This document shows positions 16,236 to 21,974 of a DNA stretch of 23,885 bases, piece after piece. The position numbers and the translations under genes were made by a program. The stretch is taken from the NCBI GenBank assembly GCA_902493155.1, contig CABUOE010000012.1:1-23885 (forward strand), given 5' to 3'. Each line of letters opens with the position of its first letter. The first letter of the stretch is position 1. The notes beneath the pieces are model-generated. The model was not told where the DNA came from. It did no database searches and saw nothing but the letters and a program-made list of their open reading frames with translations. The DNA is from an uncultured Eubacteriales bacterium. GTDB taxonomy: Bacteria; Bacillota; Clostridia; Oscillospirales; Ruminococcaceae.

Positions 16236-16285
16236 ATACCGATGCTTTCATTTTCCCCTCTGTGGGATATAGGAGATTAGGAGAG

Positions 16286-16328
16286 CGAAAAAGCCGGAGC
16301 GTTTGCCCCGGCTTTTTCGTATTTTTTT
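16286..16328 (+). terminator. Serpin gene terminator
   Basis: A perfect 12-bp stem (CGAAAAAGCCGG, 16286-16297, with 16308-16319) and a ten-base loop, followed by a run of T. The A-rich 5' side means it could also act on the converging XRE gene. Confidence 0.88.
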
Positions 16329-16348
16329 ATAAAATAAAGCCCCGGCAG

Positions 16349-16600
16349 TCAATCGCCGGAGCCATCTTCGAATTCAAACAGCTTTTTATCCAATTGAGGG
16401 TTTTCTTTTAAGCCCAAAATATAGTCGGAGGAAACTTTAAAGTATTTACAAAACTTTACAATACAATCTACGGGAATCTGTTGACGATGATTTTCCCAAT
16501 GGCTGACTGTTTTATTGGATACGCCGCAAACAACGGCAACATCTTTCTGATCAAGATGCTTCGCTATCCTAAACAGTTTTATTTTGTCTCTATAATCCAT
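16349..16600 (-). CDS. Small XRE-family regulator
   Basis: An 83-residue single-domain Cro/cI-type protein. The helix-turn-helix is LDQKDVAVVCGVSNKTVSHW (about residues 16-35), and the fourth helix ends FKVSSDYILGLKENP. A short acidic tail follows. The ATG at 16600 has TGGAGGG upstream. It is divergent from the DUF6809-like gene, and the 120-base gap holds a consensus promoter covered by a long palindrome that is its probable operator. It is distinct in sequence from the XRE protein at 9027-9248. Confidence 0.88.
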   Translation of the reverse strand: MDYRDKIKLFRIAKHLDQKDVAVVCGVSNKTVSHWENHRQQIPVDCIVKFCKYFKVSSDYILGLKENPQLDKKLFEFEDGSGD

Positions 16601-16647
16601 AGAAATCCCTCCAATTTATAGAATAGCATAATACAAACAAAAAAGCA

Positions 16648-16676
16648 TTGACATTCTAAAAATAGTATATTATACT
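16648..16676 (+). promoter_or_regulatory. Consensus promoter of the DUF6809-like gene
   Basis: TTGACA (16648-16653), a 17-base spacer and TATACT (16671-16676). The spacer contains one half-site and the -10 begins the 38-bp palindrome, so a bound repressor would cover the whole promoter. Confidence 0.85.
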
Positions 16677-16709
16677 AAAATTATTAGAATATTCTAATAA
16701 TTTTAGTAT
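16654..16709. promoter_or_regulatory. Operator array with a 38-bp perfect palindrome
   Basis: Bases 16672-16709 are a perfect palindrome of two 19-base arms: ATACTAAAATTATTAGAAT and its exact complement. A shortened third copy, ATTCTAAAAATAGTAT, lies just upstream at 16654-16669, and with the left arm forms a second palindrome, TAGTATA-T-TATACTA (16663-16677). The order is therefore forward-short, inverted, forward. The array spans the promoter -10 and start. It should be bound as DNA by the divergent XRE protein; only half of it would be in the mRNA. Confidence 0.75.
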
Positions 16710-16722
16710 TGGAGGTATCCCT

Positions 16723-17007
16723 ATGAAAAACATCATTCACGAGCTCTATTACGGCAACCTGAATCCCAACGAAAATTTCACCATCCAGGACGGTGCCATG
16801 CAGGAAGCCCTCGACACCATCACCAAAAACGAGCAAAAGCTCTCCGAACTGCTCACAGGCAAGGAAAAAATGCTTTTTCTCGAGCTTCAAAGTGCCTGGG
16901 GGCTGCTCAATACCGACGAAGTACTTTGTCGGTATACCGATGGATTTAAAACAGGACTTTTGATCGGCGTCCAGTGCTGTATAGACATGGAGGACCTTTT
17001 GTTATAG
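16723..17007 (+). CDS. DUF6809-like small protein
   Basis: A 94-residue soluble, largely helical protein. Its opening, IIHELYYGNLNPNE, resembles the DUF6809 family of Firmicutes (remembered similarity, not searched), in which a YYGN-NP motif precedes helices rich in Glu and Leu. A second conserved-looking block is YTDGFKTGLLIGVQ near the end. No catalytic residues are recognised, and the function is unknown. ATG 16723 has TTGGAGG. It is controlled by a promoter covered with operators and paired with an XRE regulator, which suggests an inducible two-gene cassette. A bidirectional terminator follows. Confidence 0.75.
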   Translation: MKNIIHELYYGNLNPNENFTIQDGAMQEALDTITKNEQKLSELLTGKEKMLFLELQSAWGLLNTDEVLCRYTDGFKTGLLIGVQCCIDMEDLLL

Positions 17008-17051
17008 TAAACGAGCCATTTTGCCATGCGTCAAATCCATGATTTCGGAAC

Positions 17052-17087
17052 AAAAATCGTCCTGCCTTAAAAGGCAGGACGATTTTT
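17052..17087. terminator. Bidirectional terminator between convergent genes
   Basis: A perfect 17-bp stem (17052-17068 with 17071-17087) and a two-base AA loop, with A- and T-tracts as the ends. The last base coincides with the stop codon of the aldehyde dehydrogenase gene on the opposite strand, so it serves both genes. Confidence 0.9.
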
Positions 17088-18430
17088 CATTTCATCATTT
17101 TCTTCAGTAGCCCCAGTTTTTCTCCGTAGGGCGGATAACGGACCGGCAAATCCAGCCAATTTCCTTTTTTCAGCACCCCTTTGTAGTGGGTGAAGGTGTC
17201 GAACCCGAACTTCCCGTGATACCGCCCCATGCCGCTGTTTCCCACTCCGCCGAAAGGCAGGCTGTGGTTCACTAGATGGACGACGGTGTCATTGACGCAC
17301 CCGCCGCCAAAGGGGATTTCCTCCATGACCCGCCGCTCCGTCTCCTCCGAACGGGTAAACAGATAAAGGGCCAGGGGCTTTGGACGGCTGTTGACGAATC
17401 GCTTTACTTCATCCAGCGTTTCATAGGAAAGAACCGGCAGAATCGGCCCGAAAATTTCCTCTTCCATGACTGGCGCATGGACATCCGGTGAATCGAGAAC
17501 CGTCAGTTCCATTTTCCGTGATTCCCGGTCATACCGCCCGCCGCTTATAATCTTCTGCCCTTCCAGCAGCGAAACAAGCCGCTCAAAGTGCTGTCCGTTG
17601 ATGATTTTCGGGTAATCCGGATTATTTATCGGGTCGTTTCCGTAAAGCTTTTGGTATTCTTCTGCCAGCGCTGTGCAAAGCCGCCCTTTGACAGACTGCT
17701 CCGCTAAGATATAATCAGGGGCCACGCAGGTCTGCCCGCTGTTAAGGCTTTTTCCCCAGACGATGCGTCGGGCCGCCAGTTGGATGTCCGCCGTCCGGTC
17801 GACGATACAGGGGCTTTTGCCGCCCAGTTCCAGCGTAACCGGCGTCAGGTTCTTTGCCGCCGCTTCCATGACGATTTTGCCCACCCGGGGGCTGCCGGTA
17901 AAAAAGATGTAGTCAAAAGGCTCTTTGAGCAGCTCGGTGTTGGTTGGGATATCCCCCAAATAGGTGCGGACATGCTCTTCGGCGAAGGCGTCGGCCAAGA
18001 GCTTTTCCAGCACCCTTGAGGTGTGCATGCTGGCGGTAGGCAGGGAGAGTACGGCACAGTTCCCCGCCGCAATGGCGGCCGCCAAAGGCATGAGCGTCAG
18101 TTGGACCGGATAATTCCATGGAGAGAGGATGAGCACCGTCCCATAGGGTTCCGGGATCATTTTGCCGCTGGACGGAAAATGGAGAATCGACGTTTTGGCC
18201 CGCCGGGGCTTCATCCAGCTTTTCAGATGCCTTTGGGCGTAGGAGATTTCCTGAAGCACCGGCCCGATCTCGGTCTCCCAGCTTTCAAACCGGGATTTTC
18301 CCAGATCGGCGTACAGCGCCTCATAAAGCTCCTCCTCGTATTCCAGCAGCATTGTTTTCAGTTTCTGAAGCTGCTTCATCCGGAAAGAATGTGGTAACGT
18401 CATTCCAGCGGAATAAAATGTATTGTTCAT
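17087..18430 (-). CDS. Aldehyde dehydrogenase, class-3 type
   Basis: NAD(P)-dependent oxidation of aldehydes to acids, 447 residues, close to the usual class-3 length of about 450. The catalytic cysteine is Cys235 in NSGQTCVAPDY, the general base is Glu201 in LELGGKSP, and the second Glu block is EEIFGPILPV. The cofactor segments SPWNYPVQL and GSPRVGK are present, and the C-terminal PFGGVGNSGMGRYHGK is typical. One oddity: the usual KPSE-like stretch after GNCAVL, whose Lys holds the cofactor ribose, reads SLPTAS (Ser129 onward). The C-terminal LLKKMMK is a short basic helix. Monocistronic. The start at 18430 fits the family, although the ribosome site (AGGAGA) is ordinary. Confidence 0.92.
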   Translation of the reverse strand: MNNTFYSAGMTLPHSFRMKQLQKLKTMLLEYEEELYEALYADLGKSRFESWETEIGPVLQEISYAQRHLKSWMKPRRAKTSILHFPSSGKMIPEPYGTVLILSPWNYPVQLTLMPLAAAIAAGNCAVLSLPTASMHTSRVLEKLLADAFAEEHVRTYLGDIPTNTELLKEPFDYIFFTGSPRVGKIVMEAAAKNLTPVTLELGGKSPCIVDRTADIQLAARRIVWGKSLNSGQTCVAPDYILAEQSVKGRLCTALAEEYQKLYGNDPINNPDYPKIINGQHFERLVSLLEGQKIISGGRYDRESRKMELTVLDSPDVHAPVMEEEIFGPILPVLSYETLDEVKRFVNSRPKPLALYLFTRSEETERRVMEEIPFGGGCVNDTVVHLVNHSLPFGGVGNSGMGRYHGKFGFDTFTHYKGVLKKGNWLDLPVRYPPYGEKLGLLKKMMK

Positions 18431-18500
18431 GAAAATCTCCTATCTGACCGTGAACCAAAAAGGTAACAACAAATGTAACCAATATGTAATGCCAATTTTC

Positions 18501-18529
18501 TTGATTTTTCAGATAATTTGTAATATAAT
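18501..18529 (+). promoter_or_regulatory. Promoter of the LemA-like gene
   Basis: TTGATT (18501-18506), a 17-base spacer and a perfect TATAAT (18524-18529). Transcription starts near 18536, about 43 bases before the TTG start. Confidence 0.8.
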
Positions 18530-18578
18530 TTCCAAATGCGTAGAAGAATCCCTCATTACGCGGGATGGAGGTAATGCC

Positions 18579-19070
18579 TTGAAGAAACGCGCGATACTAT
18601 TTGTCCTCGCTGTCTGTGTCGTGACGGTTTACGGAATTTTATCCGCCGACCATTATTTTCAACTGAGCAACCTGGAAAAGCAGATGGAACTGGCTACCGG
18701 CCGGATTCAAACCGCGCAAACCGCCTGCCGGGAAGCAGACAACGTTCTGCTGGACTACTATACGGAATACACCCGGAAAAACGCCGATGCCGTTTCCTAT
18801 ACGGCTGCCGCTGACAACTCGGCAGCGGAAAATACAGCGATTGATGCAGAAGCGATCCAAAGCACGCTGAGCACCTTCAACATTCAGGATACCCGATATC
18901 AGGAAATTCAGCTTCGGGTGGTCAACAGCGAGCAGAATCTGGATTCCGCTATCAACCGGTACAACGACTTGGCAGAGGAGTACAACAAAAAGATTGCATC
19001 TCCCCTCTTTTTCCCCGTCAGCAAGCTGCTGGGATACGAAAAGATCACACCTTTGCAGTCAGATTGTTAG
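18579..19070 (+). CDS. LemA-like single-span membrane protein
   Basis: 163 residues. The start is TTG 18579 because ATGGAGG lies at 18565-18571 and the promoter at 18501-18529 excludes the longer frame from 18423. An N-terminal membrane span (AILFVLAVCVVTVYGIL) is followed by a helical region, an Ala/Asn-rich middle, and a last third resembling LemA proteins: INRYNDLAEEYNKKI, then FFPVSKLLGYEK. LemA proteins are membrane-anchored helical bundles of unclear function. The match covers mainly the C-terminal helices, so this is a divergent member or merely similar. Transcribed alone and closed by a terminator. Confidence 0.65.
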   Translation: MKKRAILFVLAVCVVTVYGILSADHYFQLSNLEKQMELATGRIQTAQTACREADNVLLDYYTEYTRKNADAVSYTAAADNSAAENTAIDAEAIQSTLSTFNIQDTRYQEIQLRVVNSEQNLDSAINRYNDLAEEYNKKIASPLFFPVSKLLGYEKITPLQSDC

Positions 19071-19072
19071 CA

Positions 19073-19107
19073 AAAAAGGCTTGGAAGCACAGCTTCCGAG
19101 CCTTTTT
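19073..19107 (+). terminator. Terminator of the LemA-like gene
   Basis: A 16-bp stem (19073-19088 with 19092-19107) containing one T-G wobble, an ACA loop and a T-rich 3' arm. Confidence 0.85.
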
Positions 19108-19168
19108 CTTTATGGAAACCTTGGAAATCATTATAGTCCCTTGCAAAGGCGCCGTCAAGAGCAGCTAT

Positions 19169-19612
19169 TCAGATTCCCTTTTTGTTTTTCGTGTGGGCGC
19201 GGAGCAAATGGGGGACGGGCAGCAGCTCCTCGGTCTTTAAGGGGGCCTCTTCTTTCTTTTCCCGGAAAAACAACTCCTTCAAACCGATAAACAACAAAAA
19301 CACCGCGAAGATTTTTGTCAGGCGCTCGTTCCCTAAAAATTTTGCCGCCGCCACCCCAGCGGCCACTCCGGCAATCCCGGTGACCACCGACGGCAGAATC
19401 GCCTCTTTTACGATCAGGTCGTTTTTTTTGTGAAACCAAAGGGAAAGAGCACCGATGGGCAGGAAAAAGATGAGGTTCACCCACTGTGCCTCCATCTGCG
19501 GCATCCCCGCGAAAGCCGTCAGATAGATGAGCAGGACAAATCCGCCCCCCAGTCCCATCGACGCCGTAATCCCTGACAGCAGCGACACCACCGCAATCAT
19601 AATCCAGTCCAA
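19169..19612 (-). CDS. TauE/SafE (TSUP) family half-transporter, second gene
   Basis: 147 residues with four predicted spans, about half of a normal TSUP exporter (roughly 250 residues). It opens LDWIMIAVVSLLSGITASMG, and the glycine motif GLGGGFVLLIYL is the family hallmark. The C-terminus is a soluble basic/acidic tail. TTG 19612 is chosen because AAAGGGGG precedes it and homologues begin at this hydrophobic stretch. A GTG at 19648, which overlaps the previous gene by 13 bases, is the alternative. TSUP proteins move sulfite, sulfonates or other organic anions. It probably pairs with the half-size protein encoded just upstream. Confidence 0.82.
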   Translation of the reverse strand: MDWIMIAVVSLLSGITASMGLGGGFVLLIYLTAFAGMPQMEAQWVNLIFFLPIGALSLWFHKKNDLIVKEAILPSVVTGIAGVAAGVAAAKFLGNERLTKIFAVFLLFIGLKELFFREKKEEAPLKTEELLPVPHLLRAHTKNKKGI

Positions 19613-19635
19613 CAGCCCGCCCCCTTTCTCAATCT

Positions 19636-19992
19636 TTATTTCATCCACAGCCGCACAGCAGAAAAGATGATGATACCGCCGAAAATTCTCCGCAGCAATC
19701 CGTTTGGGATTTTTTTCAGCAAAAAAGCGCCGATGACTGCCCCCACGATGCCCAGAGGAAGATAAGAAAAAGCGGTACCCCAGCTAAAATCCAGCCCGTT
19801 CATCAAAAACAGGGCGCTGAAAAAGCTGAGGGGCAGAATGATGGCGATGGATGTGGCGTGACACTTTTTGGACTCGATGTCCGCCCCCTGCAGCATGGGA
19901 ACCACCACCGTTCCCCCGCCTGAGCCAAAGAGCCCGTTGAGTACACCGGCCACCGCGCCCAGAAAATAAAAGTATCCCTTTCCTTTTTTCAT
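19636..19992 (-). CDS. TauE/SafE (TSUP) family half-transporter, first gene
   Basis: 118 residues with about four spans. It carries the TSUP motif GVLNGLFGSGGGTVVVPML near the N-terminus and SYLPLGIVGAVIGAFLLKKI near the C-terminus. ATG 19992 is chosen because GGGAGGGAAG lies directly upstream; the longer frame to 20043 has no ribosome site. It is the mirror half of the following gene: each encodes one GxGGG-type repeat, so together they equal one full TSUP protein. Read-through or mutation did not create this, because each has its own start and its own complete repeat. No sulfur-metabolism gene is adjacent to suggest a substrate. Confidence 0.85.
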   Translation of the reverse strand: MKKGKGYFYFLGAVAGVLNGLFGSGGGTVVVPMLQGADIESKKCHATSIAIILPLSFFSALFLMNGLDFSWGTAFSYLPLGIVGAVIGAFLLKKIPNGLLRRIFGGIIIFSAVRLWMK

Positions 19993-20089
19993 CCTCTTCC
20001 CTCCCTGCCTGCTGCAAATTTTAATTTTCAGCATCTTTAACATATACTTTTATTTTGTGCCGAAAAGAATATTATATCCCGAAGACAGG

Positions 20090-20122
20090 AAAAAGCGGCG
20101 CAAATCCTTGCACCGCTTTTTT
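20090..20122. terminator. Bidirectional terminator
   Basis: AAAAAGCGG pairs with CCGCTTTTT (20090-20098 with 20113-20121), extended by GCAA/TTGC past one mismatch. On the minus strand it lies 176 bases after the TcdA gene and before the TSUP pair. The 20123-20298 stretch shows no other feature. Confidence 0.75.
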
Positions 20123-20298
20123 CCTTATTACATTTCATCACACGCTATTCTTTCGGTGAGGAACCGTCGCTCACAGGCATCCGAACCATCTTTAAATTAT
20201 CGTCAAGCCGGAAACTCTTTCCCCGCCCAGTTCTGCTATTGCTTCAATATACTGCTAATCAACCAAAGATATTGTCGAATTTTCTGCAAAAAGCACTT

Positions 20299-21024
20299 TT
20301 ATTTTTCTGAAATTTGCAGCAAGTCTCGCACAGCTCTCCCCGCCAGCAAATAGCCTGCCACAGGCGGACAGAAAGAAATGCTCCCCGGCGCGTTGCGGCC
20401 GCTTTCGCCGTCGGAAATGACCGTTTTCGCGGCCGGTTCCGTCGAATACAAAACCTGCTGCCGGGTGATGCCGCGCTTTCTCAATTCCCGGCGCATGACC
20501 CGTGCAAGGCCGCACCCTCCGCCTGATTTCGCCGTCTCCCCGATGTCCCCGATGCGAAAGCGGGAAGGATCGAGGCGATTGCCGGTACCGAGGCAGATCA
20601 GCAGCGGCACCTCCTGTTCTTTGCAGGTCACAGCCAGGTGGAGCTTTGCCGTCACCGTATCGATGCAGTCGATAACATAATCCGGCTTATGGGAAAATAC
20701 CTGTTCCCAGGTATCCTCCCCGTAAAACAGATTGAGGGGGACGACATTGCAGGACGGATTGATGTCCAGTACCCGCCGCCGACAGGCCTCGGTTTTCGTG
20801 AGCCCTACTGTACTTCGGGTGGCGATGAGCTGCCGGTTTAGGTTCGTCAGGTCCACGGTATCGTGATCAACCAGCACCAAGTTGCCCACCCCGCAGCGGC
20901 AAAGCGCCTCCACGCAGGCACCGCCCACGCCGCCCAAACCGATGACCGCCACGGTACTTTGCTCCAATTTCTGGCAGGCTTTGTCTCCGATCAGAAGCCT
21001 CTGCCGCATCAGCCAATCTTCCAT
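20299..21024 (-). CDS. tcdA: tRNA threonylcarbamoyladenosine dehydratase (TcdA/YgdL family)
   Basis: E1-like ATP-dependent enzyme that cyclises N6-threonylcarbamoyladenosine at tRNA position 37; 241 residues. The nucleotide-binding loop is VIGLGGVGGACVEALCRCGVG (residues 27-47), followed by VDHDTVDLTNLNRQL (the Asp that binds the ribose, and the Arg). TcdA-type marks downstream are DCIDTVTAKL, GTGNRLDPS and LARVMRRELRKRGI. The MoeB/ThiF relatives lack the last block. ATG 21024 is chosen for its GGAAAGGGG ribosome site; the frame extends to 21102 without one. Monocistronic on the minus strand. Confidence 0.92.
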   Translation of the reverse strand: MEDWLMRQRLLIGDKACQKLEQSTVAVIGLGGVGGACVEALCRCGVGNLVLVDHDTVDLTNLNRQLIATRSTVGLTKTEACRRRVLDINPSCNVVPLNLFYGEDTWEQVFSHKPDYVIDCIDTVTAKLHLAVTCKEQEVPLLICLGTGNRLDPSRFRIGDIGETAKSGGGCGLARVMRRELRKRGITRQQVLYSTEPAAKTVISDGESGRNAPGSISFCPPVAGYLLAGRAVRDLLQISEK

Positions 21025-21092
21025 CGTGTTTCCCCTTTCCTTCTGTTTAACAGGATATTGCCTTAGTGGCGCCCCAGCAAGGGCTTGTCCGC

Positions 21093-21124
21093 AAAAAAAC
21101 ATCCCCCGCCTGTAAAAGCGGGGG
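21093..21124 (-). terminator. Minus-strand terminator with an IS605-like hairpin
   Basis: On the minus strand, CCCCCGC-loop-GCGGGGG (21103-21109 with 21118-21124) is followed by a run of seven T. It starts three bases after the stop of the 73-residue ORF. Its GC-rich stem and flanks resemble the hairpin at 14601-14625. Confidence 0.8.
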
Positions 21125-21127
21125 ACT

Positions 21128-21349
21128 TCACCTGTTTTGAAGCAGGTTGATGTTAAAACACTCCACCTTGCCGTCGCACAGCAACATAAACCCGCTTTTC
21201 AGCAGGTGGGTATTCCCCCCGACGCATCGCGCTCCCTTCGTCCAACCGAACCAAAAATATCCGGCCGGGAGGTCTGCAGTCCGCGGCAGGAGCAGAATTC
21301 CCTTATTATAAGTGTTGGATTTATAAAATGCTGTAACATACTCGAACAA
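21128..21349 (-). CDS. Hypothetical 73-residue ORF, uncertain
   Basis: An open frame with a TTG start and no clear ribosome site. Its only support is that the stop lies immediately before a strong terminator. The predicted protein is rich in aromatic residues, Cys and Gly (GYFWFGWTKGARC, FMLLCDGKVECF), has no membrane span or known motif, and is not recognised. A small hairpin, GGCAGA/TCTGCC, lies at the start (21351-21370). It may be a real small gene whose true start is elsewhere, or a relic of a longer gene. Confidence 0.35.
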   Translation of the reverse strand: MFEYVTAFYKSNTYNKGILLLPRTADLPAGYFWFGWTKGARCVGGNTHLLKSGFMLLCDGKVECFNINLLQNR

Positions 21350-21427
21350 GGCAGAAAGCTTTGTCTGCCATTAGTATACCAAAGTGTCCTCAAAAAATCA
21401 AGGTTTTTCGTTCAAAAAGGCAATGGT

Positions 21428-21757
21428 TTATTCTTCCACGTCGGGGTCTTCGATTTCGTCCTCGTATTCGTCGTCAAAAATCGCATTGAGGCGGTCGATA
21501 AACATGTTGCCGATCCGCTCGTATTCGTCATCGTCGTCAATAGACGCCATCATCTCTTCACCGTTTACCATCTCGGAAGTGAGAATGACAAGTTCTCCGT
21601 CCGCGTCCAGCTGCTCCTGAGGATCGTCGTAAACCGGCATCAGCGCGAAATACCGTTTGTCGTCCACTTCCATTGCGTCCAGCATTTCAAAGGTCTGTTC
21701 TACGCCTTCTTCATCCACCAAAGTATAGAGGTTCGCCTCATCAAATCTATCAGCCAT
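21428..21757 (-). CDS. DUF1292 (UPF0473/YrzB-like) protein
   Basis: A small, strongly acidic cytoplasmic protein of 109 residues. The family core is visible: NLYTLVDEEGVEQTFEMLD, then KRYFALMPVYD and GELVILTSEM. An extra Asp/Glu-rich tail ends the protein. DUF1292 proteins are widespread in Firmicutes, often beside yrrK/yrzL-type housekeeping genes; their function is unknown. ATG 21757 is chosen because GGAGGG precedes it, and the in-frame TTG four codons earlier is itself part of that ribosome site. Its promoter is at 21813-21841. Confidence 0.9.
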   Translation of the reverse strand: MADRFDEANLYTLVDEEGVEQTFEMLDAMEVDDKRYFALMPVYDDPQEQLDADGELVILTSEMVNGEEMMASIDDDDEYERIGNMFIDRLNAIFDDEYEDEIEDPDVEE

Positions 21758-21812
21758 AATGCCCTCCAAAATTCTTTTTTCGTCATAATTTTAATTTTTG
21801 GCTATTGTTTTC

Positions 21813-21841
21813 ATTGTACCGTCAAGGAATGTCAAAGTCAA
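21813..21841 (-). promoter_or_regulatory. Promoter of the DUF1292 gene
   Basis: On the minus strand, TTGACT (21836-21841), a 17-base spacer and TACAAT (21813-21818). Transcription starts near 21806, about 50 bases before the gene. Confidence 0.75.
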
Positions 21842-21939
21842 GTGTAATTTGTAAATAGTGGAATCTTTTTTTAAAGAAATTGTATGATAGATTTTTATAT
21901 GTTAAATATAAAAATTTTCCACATTTGATAAAAAAACTA

Positions 21940-21968
21940 TTGACAACTTACAATTATCTTGCTATACT
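21940..21968 (+). promoter_or_regulatory. Consensus promoter of the candidate non-coding RNA
   Basis: TTGACA (21940-21945), a 17-base spacer and TATACT (21963-21968). The predicted start is near 21975. An AT-rich stretch upstream (21850-21935) could act as an UP element. Confidence 0.85.
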
Positions 21969-21974
21969 ATAGCC

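Noticed and set aside
18423..18578. N-terminal extension of the LemA-like gene to ATG 18423
   Set aside because: A TATAAT promoter lies inside the extension, and TTG 18579 has the ribosome site and begins the membrane anchor.
20057..20353. A 98-codon plus-strand frame
   Set aside because: It crosses a terminator hairpin and the end of the tcdA gene, with no ribosome site and no family resemblance.
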